Origin: an uncultured Bacteroidales bacterium
GTDB taxonomy: Bacteria > Bacteroidota > Bacteroidia > Bacteroidales > P3
Length of the DNA: 40,260 nt
Assembly: GCA_947168515.1 (NCBI GenBank)
Contig: CAMVMF010000028.1
Span: 1 to 40,260, forward strand
Direction of reading: 5' to 3'
Part shown: positions 18,957-27,529 of the stretch, piece after piece
Position numbering within the stretch: position 1 is the first letter of the stretch
How the letters are laid out: every line of letters starts with the position of its first letter
Position numbers and translations under genes: made by a program
Notes under the pieces: model-generated
Databases searched by the model: none
Told to the model about the DNA's origin: nothing
Seen by the model: only the letters and a program-made list of their open reading frames with translations

Positions 18957-20093
18957 TTAGTTCTGGTAATAGATAATGGCACCACTGGTGGGGTCGAAGA
19001 GGGCCTTGAATTTTTTGTGGGGCAGGTCGATGACGGGACCGTATTGGGCCACGGGAAGGGTCACCTGGTAGTCGAACAGTTCGCAGTGGAGATTCATCTG
19101 AGCCTGAGAGGGCATGCGGTACTTGAAATTGCGGTAGCCGCGGGAGAGGGCGTTGCGTTTCTGCTCGCGGCTGAACTGGCGCACTTTCTGCAACGATTTG
19201 TCGGGTCGGAGGGTGCAGGTGACGGGCAGGGCGTCGTAGTCGTCCTCTTCGCAGATGCCTTCGGCACGGCTGAAATAGAACAGGACGGTTTCCTGCAGGG
19301 TGTCGTTGGCCTTGGTGGTGGGTTGCGGTTGGAGGAAGAAATGTACGGTTTCCACCACGGGTTTCCCGATGAATTGTGCCATCAGCACGGCTTCTTTCTC
19401 TTCTATCTGGCGCAGCATTTGCTCTTTGCCTTCCACGGTGTAGCGGTCAGAGACGGTGATTTCGGCCCGCTGGTCTTCTAGCTCGGCAATCTCGGAAGCG
19501 GCGGCCTGCGCCCGCTGCCTCAACGAGCGTGGGGCTTTCTTGGTGGAGGTGCCTGTGGGATGGCCGGGTTGGTCGCCTTTCACGTAGAAGGTGTCGGTGC
19601 GGTCATAGAGATTATAGGTGGGCAGCATTTTGTCGGCGGTGGCATTGTGCAGCACTAGCTTGGCATCGGTGGCCACCACTTGGTCTGTGGGTTCGGCAGA
19701 GCCCAGCTGGGTAGTGGCCTCCTGGGGTGTCATGCCCACCGAGCGCAGCAGGTGGCGGTTGTCCACCTGGATGGCAATGCCGTTGGGGTTGACATAGTAG
19801 TAGTTGTTGGGGTCGGCGGTGACGGTATAGGAGGTGGCTATGTTCTTGATACGGTAGGGTTTTTCCACGTCAAAGTTGTCCAACGCAAGCATTTCGGAGG
19901 CAAACTCGCTGAAAACGGCCTCGGTGAGGTCGTAGTACTGATATGTCACGTCCACACATATCTGGGTCATGGGCAAGGCGTAGTAGAGTCCGCCCCCCTT
20001 GTGTTTGCTGTTGTTGCTCACGGGGGTGACGGTGTAGCAGCTGCTCAGGAGCATGGCGCAGGCTGCTGCGATAAATAGGTTAGTCTTATTCAT
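18957..20093 (-). CDS. DUF4831 family lipoprotein
   Basis: This 378-residue protein has a lipoprotein signal peptide ending MLLSSC. The N-terminal part (YYALPMTQICVDVTYQ, and later KNIATSYTVTADPNNYYYVNP) matches the DUF4831 pattern. A helical or coiled-coil segment (about 180-230, RQRAQAAASEIAELEDQRAEI) lies mid-protein, and a C-terminal domain ends with DLPHKKFKALFDPTSGAI. Function is unknown; it probably sits on the periplasmic face. It lies 28 bases after the symporter gene and abuts rnz, forming a symporter-DUF4831-rnz unit. Confidence 0.8.
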   Translation of the reverse strand: MNKTNLFIAAACAMLLSSCYTVTPVSNNSKHKGGGLYYALPMTQICVDVTYQYYDLTEAVFSEFASEMLALDNFDVEKPYRIKNIATSYTVTADPNNYYYVNPNGIAIQVDNRHLLRSVGMTPQEATTQLGSAEPTDQVVATDAKLVLHNATADKMLPTYNLYDRTDTFYVKGDQPGHPTGTSTKKAPRSLRQRAQAAASEIAELEDQRAEITVSDRYTVEGKEQMLRQIEEKEAVLMAQFIGKPVVETVHFFLQPQPTTKANDTLQETVLFYFSRAEGICEEDDYDALPVTCTLRPDKSLQKVRQFSREQKRNALSRGYRNFKYRMPSQAQMNLHCELFDYQVTLPVAQYGPVIDLPHKKFKALFDPTSGAIIYYQN

Positions 20094-20121
20094 ATATTTA
20101 TTTATTCTTTACTTATGATGC

Positions 20122-21606
20122 TTAGGTGAGTGACGATTCTTTTGGCGTCTTTTGGCTGGCTAGCAGCAGTCCGAGGAATGTGAGCAGGCCGTTGAGTAGC
20201 AGTATTTCGAATCCGAAGTGGTAGCCGGTCCATTGGACCATGTGTACTTTTAGGATGTAGCATATTACGGGTGAGAGTACGGCGATGACGGGCACCCACT
20301 TGTCCTTCGCCTTCCGGCGGGTGAAAAGGCCGAAGGTGTAAAGGCCAAGCAATGGGCCGTAGGTGAAACCGGCGATGTCGAACAGGGTGTCGATGAGCGA
20401 CTGGTTGTGGAAGGGTCGGAAGGCCATGATGACAACGAGGTAGAGCAGCGCAAAGCAGATGTGGACCCATCGCCGCGTCCTCAGCTCGTTGCGTTGGCCG
20501 TGGCGTCCCTTATTGCTGCCGAAGCCCAAGAAGTCGTAGCAGAAGGTGGTGGTGAGTGCGGTGAGGGTGCCGTCGGCACTGGAATAGCCTGCGGCTACCA
20601 TACCCAGCACGAATACGACTGCCGTAAAGGAGCTCATGTGGAAGGCGATGGAGGGGAAAATCTTGTCGCCCACCACTTTGCCAGCTTCGTTCACGGGCAG
20701 GGCAAAGCCTGTGATGTCGCTATAGGCAATGAGGGCGGCTCCCAGGCTGAGGAAGAGTATGTTGACGATGATGAAGAGCAGGCTGCTGGTGAGCACGTTC
20801 TTTTGCGCATCGCGAAGGTTTTTGCAGGTCAGGTTCTTCTGCATCATGTCCTGGTCGAGACCGGTCATGGTGATGGTGATGAACATTCCGCTGAGTATCT
20901 GCTTCCAGTAATATTTGCTTGCCGTGGGGTCGGTCTCGAAGACTCGCGTGTAGTCATGGTCGGAGGCATATTGCATCAGCTGGCCGTAGTTGATATTCAG
21001 TTCTTTCAGGATGGCTATCACTGTCACCAATGCGGCCAGAAGCAGAAAAGTGGTCTGCAACATGTCGGTCCACACCACGGTCTTCACGCCGCTGCGGAAG
21101 GTGTAGAGCAGGATGATGGCAATGAAAATGACCGCCGGCACCCAAAAGGGAATCCCCCAAGCCTTGAAGACAAATTCATACAAGACGAACACGACCAAGT
21201 ACATGCGGAGTGCCGACCCCAGCAGCCGTGAGAGGATGAAAAACAGGGCACCCGTTTTCTCCGAGGCTACGCCGAACCGTTGTTGGAGATAGCTGTAGAT
21301 GGAGGTGAGGTTTAGTTTGTAGTATAGCGGCAGTAGCACCAGGGCTATGGCTACATATCCAAGTACATAGCCGAACACCAACGGCATGTAGGTGAACTGG
21401 CCGTAGTACACACCGCCGGGGACCGACATGAAGGTGACCCCCGAAAGGGAGGCCCCAATCATGCCGTAGGCCACCACTGGCCATGGCGATTTGCGTTGTC
21501 CGCGGAAAAAGGAATCGTTGTCGGCACTCTTTCTCGACGAGAGCCACATCACAACAAAAAGCAGAATAGTATAGCCTAAAAAACAGCTTAGTATTATTGT
21601 TTCCAA
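20122..21606 (-). CDS. Sodium:solute symporter (SSS family)
   Basis: This 494-residue inner-membrane protein has about 13 hydrophobic segments in the LeuT-like SSS layout. The signature region is near the N-terminus (SWPVVAYGMIGASLSGVTF-like, seen as GMIGASLSGVTFMSVPGG), with a second conserved stretch ALFFILSRLLGSALRMYL and the late GMVAAGYSSADGTLTAL. SSS transporters use the Na+ gradient to import sugars, sialic acid, amino acids or vitamins; the substrate cannot be set from sequence alone. A full TATCTTTGCA box lies 25 bases upstream of the start. Confidence 0.88.
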   Translation of the reverse strand: METIILSCFLGYTILLFVVMWLSSRKSADNDSFFRGQRKSPWPVVAYGMIGASLSGVTFMSVPGGVYYGQFTYMPLVFGYVLGYVAIALVLLPLYYKLNLTSIYSYLQQRFGVASEKTGALFFILSRLLGSALRMYLVVFVLYEFVFKAWGIPFWVPAVIFIAIILLYTFRSGVKTVVWTDMLQTTFLLLAALVTVIAILKELNINYGQLMQYASDHDYTRVFETDPTASKYYWKQILSGMFITITMTGLDQDMMQKNLTCKNLRDAQKNVLTSSLLFIIVNILFLSLGAALIAYSDITGFALPVNEAGKVVGDKIFPSIAFHMSSFTAVVFVLGMVAAGYSSADGTLTALTTTFCYDFLGFGSNKGRHGQRNELRTRRWVHICFALLYLVVIMAFRPFHNQSLIDTLFDIAGFTYGPLLGLYTFGLFTRRKAKDKWVPVIAVLSPVICYILKVHMVQWTGYHFGFEILLLNGLLTFLGLLLASQKTPKESSLT

Positions 21607-21630
21607 AGTCTTTTTTACTTTTTTTTCAAT

Positions 21631-21640
21631 TGCAAAGATA
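21631..21640 (-). promoter_or_regulatory. -7 promoter box of the symporter operon
   Basis: The minus strand reads TATCTTTGCA 25 bases before the start codon at 21606. A divergent, weaker TAACTTTG at 21671-21678 may serve the plus-strand gene at 21743. Confidence 0.7.
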
Positions 21641-21742
21641 CTAAATTTTTTCCATTTCCGTTTTTTTTTGTAACTTTGAAAATTCTAATTTGTGACGAAA
21701 AGACTTTAAAAGTAAGTACAATATATTGTTATATAGTGAATT

Positions 21743-22624
21743 ATGAAAATCAAGCAGTTTCTGATTGCAACCTTATTCTTGGGTTTGGTAGGCACACTGT
21801 CTGCCCAAAACAATGATAATTTGCGTGGCCGCATCAACGACAGACCCAATCAGGCTGTGCAACGCCGTCCCAATGCTCCGCAGAAGACCGAACAGCACAT
21901 GCCTGACCGTATCTCCGACTGCCAACGCGACGGTCTCCATGGCGAGGTGAAGGATGTCCTCTCGGTCATGTACGAGGCCGACCCGCAGTCCAATGCCGCA
22001 GGACGAGGCTCTATCATGGAGCGCCTCATGACTGTCTACAAGCAGAATGGCCAGCGGCGCAGCCAGTCCTATCTCTCCAACGAGGAGGACATGATTTTCA
22101 AGACCAAGTACAAGCACGACGGCTTCGGTCTCGTCACGCTCGAACATATCCTCGACCCCGAGGAGAACGTCATCGGACGTACCTATTATCTTTACGATGC
22201 CGACCTGGTCCTCACCGAGGTCTATGTGGAGGACGAGGAACGTCAGATTGAGAGCCGAGTGCTGTATAAATACGATGCCCAGGGCCGTCTCAGCCAGCGC
22301 AGCTTCAACGACCACGCCAACAATGTCTTCCGCCGCGAGGTCTATATCTATGGCGAAAACGACAATGTCTACAAGACGGTGGTCTTCAACGGCAAAGGCG
22401 ACAAGGTGCAGGAAATACGCTATGAGTATGACGAACACAACGAGCCCATCAGCTCCACCCTTTACGACTTCTATGAGGACCCCAACGAGCCCGAACTGAC
22501 CATCACCCTCTTCGAGTATCGCTACGACGATCAGGGCAACTGGGTGACCCGCTACGAGTATCAGCTCGACAACGACAAGAAAATCCCCGTCTACATCGTC
22601 GAGCGCGACATTAAGTACTACTAG
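21743..22624 (+). CDS. Secreted YD-repeat-like protein of unknown function
   Basis: This 293-residue protein has a signal peptide (residues 1-21, ending LSAQ), a Pro/Arg/Asn-rich spacer to about residue 55, then successive beta-hairpin repeats rich in Y-x-Y-D (YYLYDADLVL, YKYDAQGRLSQRSF, YEYDEHNEPISS, YRYDDQGNWVTR). This resembles RHS/YD repeats of Bacteroidota exported proteins but without a toxin domain. The repeats may make an open beta structure on the cell surface or in the periplasm. It is a single gene with a strong terminator and converges on the next gene. Confidence 0.7.
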   Translation: MKIKQFLIATLFLGLVGTLSAQNNDNLRGRINDRPNQAVQRRPNAPQKTEQHMPDRISDCQRDGLHGEVKDVLSVMYEADPQSNAAGRGSIMERLMTVYKQNGQRRSQSYLSNEEDMIFKTKYKHDGFGLVTLEHILDPEENVIGRTYYLYDADLVLTEVYVEDEERQIESRVLYKYDAQGRLSQRSFNDHANNVFRREVYIYGENDNVYKTVVFNGKGDKVQEIRYEYDEHNEPISSTLYDFYEDPNEPELTITLFEYRYDDQGNWVTRYEYQLDNDKKIPVYIVERDIKYY

Positions 22625-22679
22625 TTGTCAGCCCTACTTGAGGCAGATAGGTGTCGGCATTCGTCCCCCGATGAAATAT

Positions 22680-22712
22680 AAGAGTCCTACAACCGTTGCA
22701 GGACTCTTTTGC
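22680..22712. terminator. Bidirectional terminator between convergent genes
   Basis: AGAGTCCTACAA pairs with TTGCAGGACTCT (one internal mismatch) around a short loop, followed by a T-run on the plus side. It lies between the YD-repeat gene and the convergent minus-strand gene. Confidence 0.8.
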
Positions 22713-22754
22713 TATCCAATGGGCAGGGCAGTTGCACATACAGGAACACAGCTT

Positions 22755-23291
22755 TTAAGCTACCAGTAGCAGGGCGGCAATGGCCCCAAGGCCCTCGGCG
22801 GCTATTAGGCCCTTCCAGCGGTTGTCGGTAAGCTTGTGCTCCACGATGTAGTCGCGTAGCCGTTTCCTCCATTCTTTGTGTTGGAGCAGTGTCCACAGGT
22901 CGTCGTCAAAAAACGCGTATTCCACCTGGTCTTTCAGCCAACGGCTAGAAGGAGTCGTCCCTTGGGACGGTTTTTCGGAACAGCGCAGGTGCCAGAAACC
23001 GTCCGAGGTCAGATGCCAGAAGGGGTTGGATATGTCGGCGGGCTTGTCGAATTGCGAGTAGCGGGTATATTCCTTCATCAATGCCAGGTAGCGTTTCTCA
23101 AGCCACTCGTTCAGCACAAACCTGTTGCATGGGAACTGGCCGCAATCGATGCCGTCGATAAGTGCCAGCATAAGCACGGGTTTGGCCACAATAATCTCTC
23201 CATGTATCTTTGCTTGCCGAATGTTCATTATGCGCTTGGTATAGTGAGCGTAGCAGCGGTTGTAGTCATAAAAAGTCAGTTGTTTGTCCAT
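22755..23291 (-). CDS. Lone protein resembling the N-terminal sensor of HNH restriction enzymes
   Basis: This 178-residue soluble protein has the segment AKPVLMLALIDGID (about 36-49) followed by a helical stretch and NPFWHLTSDGFWHLR (about 90-104). That pairing, K-P-x-L-x-L-x-L-I-x-x-I then P-F-(W/F)-x-L-x-x-x-G-F-W, resembles the N-terminal DNA-sensing region of some modification-dependent HNH endonucleases (the sulfur-binding or related domain). No HNH motif is present in the protein or just downstream, so if the match is right this is a sensor without its nuclease. A TATTTTTGCA box lies about 25 bases upstream. It opens the accessory region. Confidence 0.55.
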   Translation of the reverse strand: MDKQLTFYDYNRCYAHYTKRIMNIRQAKIHGEIIVAKPVLMLALIDGIDCGQFPCNRFVLNEWLEKRYLALMKEYTRYSQFDKPADISNPFWHLTSDGFWHLRCSEKPSQGTTPSSRWLKDQVEYAFFDDDLWTLLQHKEWRKRLRDYIVEHKLTDNRWKGLIAAEGLGAIAALLLVA

Positions 23292-23314
23292 TTCGATGAT
23301 ACATTTTTATCCGA

Positions 23315-23324
23315 TGCAAAAATA
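23315..23324 (-). promoter_or_regulatory. -7 promoter box of the 22.8-23.3 kb gene
   Basis: The minus strand reads TATTTTTGCA about 24 bases before the start codon. Confidence 0.65.
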
Positions 23325-23524
23325 CAGAAAAAAATCTGGTTACGACGATTTTTCAATCTTCTATATGGGTTTTCTGTGCCTACTTTGAATTTGACTACAA
23401 CCATATGATTTCTTTTTTTTGCCGTTTTTGGCTATTTTTTGGAATGAAATGATACAACAAATTATCAAACTGGCAAAAAAAATCATAGTTGGACATCATG
23501 CGTTGTATTTCGATAAGCCCAATG

Positions 23525-23595
23525 ATAAAACCCAAGCTTGCTTGAGTTTTGGCATGGAGAGAATGCCAATGGCTGCGAACCATAGGTTGCGGGCA
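23525..23595. repeat. Tandem short hairpins
   Basis: Three hairpins follow one another: AAAACcCAAGC/GCTTGaGTTTT (23527-23550), TTGGCAT/ATGCCAA (23549-23569) and AACC/GGTT (23578-23588). No protein is supported in the surrounding 23292-23784 region. The tandem-hairpin layout resembles the modular repeat family in style but shares no obvious sequence with it. Confidence 0.45.
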
Positions 23596-23784
23596 CCAAT
23601 GAATCAAAGTTAACACAGCGAGTCAGCACCGCCGAATGATTAGTTATAGCACGTCAAGCTTCTTAAACGAGAGCCAAAGTATCCACTCATTTTACCGAGT
23701 GCAAGAAGTGTAGATGGAACCACCTTGAGGTGTAAACGCATTGACGTAATAACACATCTAAATTCATCAATTGCATTTCTGAAT

Positions 23785-24993
23785 TCAATACTCTGACAAC
23801 AACCAATCGACCACATTTAGTTTCTGTATGCCATCAATATTTGTGTTGTCGAAATCAGTGGTCAATAGATATTTTGGATATGCATCACGAACCTTTCTTA
23901 ATGACGAAAGTTCCCGGTTTAGCGTTTTTTCGTCATTAACCGTATATGCTACCTGATAGTATTCACGGACACCTCTGGCTTTGATTACTACAAAAACGAC
24001 CTCATTGTTCTCGGTACGACCTGCATACACCATTCCACCCCGACGAAGTAGTTCAAAATACACCACATTTTCAAGTTTATGACCCAAATCAGCATCGGGG
24101 CTGTTCGATTGAAGAATATTCCTCAGGCCTAAGTCAACAACGTAATATTTATAGTTGCTCGCAAGTATTCGTTTGCCTTTGATATTGTATAGTTGTACGG
24201 GATAAATCAGAAACGACTCTGCGAAGAAACGCAGATATTTCTGTACCGTATTGTGCGAAATTCTGGTCTTCGTGAGCCGGGCAAGTTCATCGGCAATATT
24301 ATTAGGCGAGATGACACTTCCCACGCTATCGAAGAGAAAATCCACAACACGTTGTAGCGTATCGAACTTACGAAGGTGATTCCGGCCAACAATGTCTTTC
24401 ACAACAACAGTGTCATAAAGTGAATGGAGATACGAATTCACCATATCTGGCGACGACATATCGAGTTTCACCGCCTCGGGGAAGCACGAGGTATTCAGAT
24501 ACCGACGAAACAGCCTGTCCTCACTCACTTTTCCGTCAAAAGCAGAGACGTACTCGGCAAAAGAAAAAGGATGGACATTAATGGCAATATAGCGCCCTGA
24601 AAGCAAAGTGCCAAGTTCGCTCGACAACAAGAATGCGTTGGAGCCTGTTATATACAAGTCAATATCCTGTTTCACAAACAAGGCATCAACAAGTTTCTCG
24701 AAATGAGGCAATAATTGAATCTCGTCGAGAAACACATAGCGCATTCCAGTTTTCGGCAGAGACGAAGAAATATGGTCGTAGACATCTTCCCAGCTGTTGT
24801 ATTGCGATGCCTCACGTTCCTCAAAATTAAGAGAAAAAATTTGTTCTTTGGACACTCCGTCCGACAATAAGTATTCGCTGAACATTTGCATCAAAGTCGA
24901 TTTTCCGCATCGACGTATGCCAGTTAATACCTTTATCAAATGCTGATTTTTTAAACTAATCAGTTGGTTTATATATATTTTACGTTCTACCAT
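23785..24993 (-). CDS. AAA ATPase with DUF4143 C-terminal domain
   Basis: The chosen ATG at 24993 gives a 402-residue protein that begins MVERKIYINQLISLKNQHLI. It has Walker A in TGIRRCGKSTLMQMF (about 21-35), Walker B in YVFLDEIQLL (about 90-99), a sensor region ITGSNAFLLSSELGTLLSGRY and a C-terminal DUF4143-type domain (about 210-390, with KYYVVDLGLRN and VYFELLRRGGMVY). The AAA_14/DUF4143 family is common in Bacteroidota accessory DNA; its role is poorly understood. A TATATTTGCA box precedes it, and a 14-bp inverted repeat overlaps the predicted -33 region, suggesting repression at the promoter. Confidence 0.85.
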   Translation of the reverse strand: MVERKIYINQLISLKNQHLIKVLTGIRRCGKSTLMQMFSEYLLSDGVSKEQIFSLNFEEREASQYNSWEDVYDHISSSLPKTGMRYVFLDEIQLLPHFEKLVDALFVKQDIDLYITGSNAFLLSSELGTLLSGRYIAINVHPFSFAEYVSAFDGKVSEDRLFRRYLNTSCFPEAVKLDMSSPDMVNSYLHSLYDTVVVKDIVGRNHLRKFDTLQRVVDFLFDSVGSVISPNNIADELARLTKTRISHNTVQKYLRFFAESFLIYPVQLYNIKGKRILASNYKYYVVDLGLRNILQSNSPDADLGHKLENVVYFELLRRGGMVYAGRTENNEVVFVVIKARGVREYYQVAYTVNDEKTLNRELSSLRKVRDAYPKYLLTTDFDNTNIDGIQKLNVVDWLLSEY

Positions 24994-25010
24994 ACGTATC
25001 CTTTCCGAAA

Positions 25011-25063
25011 TGCAAATATACAAATAATGACGAAAATTGCAAAAAAATACAATTTTCGTCATT
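25011..25063 (-). promoter_or_regulatory. Promoter with inverted-repeat operator
   Basis: The minus strand reads TATATTTGCA at 25020-25011. A TTG about 19 bases further upstream falls in the spacer of a perfect 14-bp inverted repeat, AATGACGAAAATTG (25026-25039) with its complement at 25050-25063. A dimeric regulator bound there would block the -33 region. Confidence 0.6.
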
Positions 25064-25227
25064 AATAGATTTGTGGTCTGCAATTGACACCCTCATTATT
25101 GTCGGCAACCATAACACTTTGTTGGTTCTATGGAAAAGCGGAAAACATTAGAACAGCCGTTGATCTTTCTGCGTCCTCTTGGCGGTTTCTTTAACACACT
25201 CAACCTCTTTGGTTGTATCGCAAAAAA

Positions 25228-25455
25228 TCACATCTGCCAATCCTTTGCATTCTTGTCAAAGTATTTCAGAATATCCTCGTTGCCTTCTTCTCCGCTGAGT
25301 GTGGCGGCCAGATGGCTAATAGCACGCGAAATGCCGACGTATAGGTATTGACTCATCATCTCGCGGTCGTCACCCTGTAGGGCATTGTCCAGATTATAGA
25401 AGAACACTACCTCAAATTCCATACCTCTTACCTCGTTGAGTTCATATAAAAGAAA
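25228..25455 (-). pseudogene. 3' remnant of a UvrD/PcrA-like helicase gene
   Basis: The frame reads LYELNEVRGMEFEVVFFYN... and ends with a YLYVGISRAISHLA segment, the typical C-terminal motifs V and VI region of superfamily 1 UvrD-like helicases (G-x-E-F-x-x-V and Y-V-x-x-(S/T)-R-A). Only about 75 codons remain and there is an in-frame stop just upstream. The ATPase part of the gene has been lost. It meets a plus-strand remnant head to head near 25450. Confidence 0.7.
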
Positions 25456-25506
25456 TCAAAGATAACGTTTCTGAATCCTGACCATAACACCTACCGTGCC
25501 ATTCAA

Positions 25507-25824
25507 GTGGACGGGTGCGTTTTTAATGCTGCGGATGGCCTGAAATGTGATAAATTATTGGAGAGTGAGAAATATGCTGACCAATATTTTGTCGAGTTAA
25601 AAGGTGGAGATGGCGATACAAACAAGGCTGTAGAGCAACTGAAAGAAACCATAGCTAAGATGCTTCCTCGTCTCGCAGGAGTGAAACGAATGGCCTTTGC
25701 TGTATTCTCAAACACTTGTCCCAAGAACGACACCAAACGTCAGGCTATCAAAAAGAGTCTTGAGAATAAGGGAATAATCATAAAGTTCTGTCGAACAGGA
25801 GAGACCTACCAACTGGAACGATGA
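25507..25824 (+). CDS. N-terminally truncated protein with D...ELKG (nuclease-like) motif
   Basis: The frame is open from 25450 and reads KITFLNPDHNTYRAIQVDGC..., so the natural protein likely began further upstream than the GTG at 25507 and its start has been lost. The core has C-D-K-L-L then YFVELKGGD and KAVEQLKETI, a D...ExK arrangement seen in PD-(D/E)xK-like folds and in a widespread group of small Bacteroidota proteins. A C-terminal basic segment ends TGETYQLER. With no standard start and the helicase remnant opposing it, the gene may be inactive. Function is unknown. Confidence 0.5.
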   Translation: MDGCVFNAADGLKCDKLLESEKYADQYFVELKGGDGDTNKAVEQLKETIAKMLPRLAGVKRMAFAVFSNTCPKNDTKRQAIKKSLENKGIIIKFCRTGETYQLER

Positions 25825-25900
25825 TATTTAAGATGCTTTAATCGCTGACAAAGTATTATTGCCTAAGACTCCAGGATGTAATTCTTCAGAGATAGTAGTT

Positions 25901-25954
25901 GTGCGGATTATAAAATCCTTATACTCAGCTGCGGCGGATTGCAAATCCGCCGCA
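25901..25954. repeat. REP-like palindromes
   Basis: A weak hairpin GGATT/AATCC (25905-25918) is followed by a perfect 11-bp stem TGCGGCGGATT (25930-25940), loop GCA, and its complement (25944-25954). The G+C-rich palindrome stands out in A+T-rich surroundings and resembles a dispersed REP-type element, but only one copy is in the window. Confidence 0.55.
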
Positions 25955-26004
25955 ACCACCATGCCACAACGTTCCACCGAACATCCGCCACGACGGGTTT
26001 TTTA

Positions 26005-26643
26005 TTACTCCGTTGTAGTTTCACCCGTAAAGCCAAATTGTTGCATTTTTGTCCAAAACAGAGTCATTGTGTTTTCATATGCGCTTGACAGGCAATTCCT
26101 GTAAGATACTGTCTCCCTGATTTTTTTGCTTTCTAATATCAATTGCGACTTCATTAATTCATAACTCACCACAGGTGGCTTGTTAATAAGCATGATTATA
26201 TTGTTCATTTGCATAATTCTATTTATTTGATTTTGCTGATCTGCAAGGATGGCATATAATAATGCCGAATGAAAGCTAAAAAAGGCTTCGATATAGTTCC
26301 CCCTATCAATACATAAATCAGCATATTGACCACATAATCCGGATTGTAAATTATATGATTCTTTGGTGTGCAACTTGTCATTTTCGGCTAATCGGCGTTC
26401 ATTGTCTACCATTTCATTTTGTTTTCGTTCCAACTCAGTCATTCTATCTTTTATATCTATGGCATTTGTGATTTGGAAACCAATAACAACTGTGAATACA
26501 ATTGCCAGCACCGCCACCGAAACCCCAATAAAAGTATCTAAAGTAACAACTGATGCTTCAAGGCTACCAAATATCCACAAGCACGACAGTATTAATACGC
26601 CAATAAGTGCCGTCATTGAAATGATCAAGTATATTCTTTTCAT
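26005..26643 (-). CDS. Membrane-anchored partner of the AbiJ-like protein
   Basis: The ATG at 26643 overlaps the stop of the upstream gene as ATGA. The 212-residue product has two N-terminal transmembrane segments (about 3-22 and 33-56), a charged coiled-coil stretch (about 62-95, RMTELERKQNEMVDNERRL) and a helical cytoplasmic C-terminal part (SGLCGQYADLCIDRGNYIEAFFSF and onward) suggestive of TPR-like repeats. No enzymatic motif is seen. The overlap implies that it works with the AbiJ-like protein, perhaps as a membrane-depolarising or sensing partner. This part of the window is A+T-rich, as expected for transferred defence genes. Confidence 0.65.
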   Translation of the reverse strand: MKRIYLIISMTALIGVLILSCLWIFGSLEASVVTLDTFIGVSVAVLAIVFTVVIGFQITNAIDIKDRMTELERKQNEMVDNERRLAENDKLHTKESYNLQSGLCGQYADLCIDRGNYIEAFFSFHSALLYAILADQQNQINRIMQMNNIIMLINKPPVVSYELMKSQLILESKKIRETVSYRNCLSSAYENTMTLFWTKMQQFGFTGETTTE

Positions 26644-27521
26644 ATTTGTGTATTTTTCTTGTTTAAATAATTTATAAACGCGCTGCAAGCCACAATCATA
26701 AAGACAGCCTCGTCCATAGATGGTGTATAATTACGATCTTCAACCATAAGGGCATGGCGAATTCCAGTATCTTCTTGATTTGTATATATGTATAAATGTT
26801 CGAGAGCGGTTCTGAGTTTCGGATGTATTACGTCATTCTTACCCTTGAGTTTATTCAATGCTTTCCCTAATGTATCAACTCCAGTATATTGCCTGCACCA
26901 GTTCTCAACGGCCGATATCGATTCTTTAATCGAACTCCGATATTCTCCATTAGGCCGTTTAGACATCAGTTTCAGAGCACTTGTAAGATGTACTCGAACA
27001 ATGTCATTGTTTGTGTCAATGGCTTCTTTGACAGCTTTTATTTCCTCTTCGGAAGTGATTTCAACTATATAATGATCAACAATCCGGTATGCATAATTTA
27101 GGCGAGCGAATTCTTTATTGAGATTCTTTTCGAAATCAAAGGGACTTTCTTTAAATCGAAAATAATTATTTTTATAAACATCAAATAGATAGGATAATGA
27201 CATTTCTATCATATCAAGTTTTGAATACCACGGAAACTCATTATCAAAGAGTGTATCAATAAAGACATCAATGATTTCTCCGTAACGAAACTTTTCATAT
27301 AGGTCTTCTGCTCTATAGTTTAAAAAGTTACACCATAAATATTCAGTTAAAGCATTTTTAACTCCGACATATCCTTCTACATCAGGATCAGGTATACTTG
27401 CATCTGGCAATTTATCGTAACAATTACAAATCGCATTTTGAATTGATTCCGGCATATCCTCCCGAATTATAACATCCGCCAATGAGGTATATCCATATCG
27501 CTGAGAAAACAGTTTAGTCAT
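26640..27521 (-). CDS. AbiJ-NTD4-like abortive infection protein
   Basis: The ATG at 27521 gives a 293-residue protein beginning MTKLFSQRYGYTSLADVIIRED. The N-terminal region (F-S-x-R-x-G-Y then a helical domain with SIQNAICNCYDKL and a W-rich FLNYRAEDLYEKFRYGEI stretch) resembles the AbiJ-NTD4 domain, which is found in many abortive-infection proteins. The C-terminal part contains LRTALEHLYIYTNQEDTGIRHAL and MDEAVFMIVACSAFINYL, resembling the C-terminal helical half of that family. I infer a phage-triggered toxin. A canonical promoter lies just upstream, so it may be transcribed independently of the HEPN gene, 122 bases away. It overlaps the membrane protein gene by four bases. Confidence 0.7.
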   Translation of the reverse strand: MTKLFSQRYGYTSLADVIIREDMPESIQNAICNCYDKLPDASIPDPDVEGYVGVKNALTEYLWCNFLNYRAEDLYEKFRYGEIIDVFIDTLFDNEFPWYSKLDMIEMSLSYLFDVYKNNYFRFKESPFDFEKNLNKEFARLNYAYRIVDHYIVEITSEEEIKAVKEAIDTNNDIVRVHLTSALKLMSKRPNGEYRSSIKESISAVENWCRQYTGVDTLGKALNKLKGKNDVIHPKLRTALEHLYIYTNQEDTGIRHALMVEDRNYTPSMDEAVFMIVACSAFINYLNKKNTQI

Positions 27522-27529
27522 ATTTTTTT

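Noticed and set aside
23395..23616. 73-codon minus-strand frame as a gene
   Set aside because: It is made largely of tandem hairpin repeat sequence, with no promoter or family match.
25861..26104. 81-codon plus-strand frame at the REP-like palindrome
   Set aside because: It runs across the palindrome and into the antisense of the membrane protein gene, with no supporting signal.
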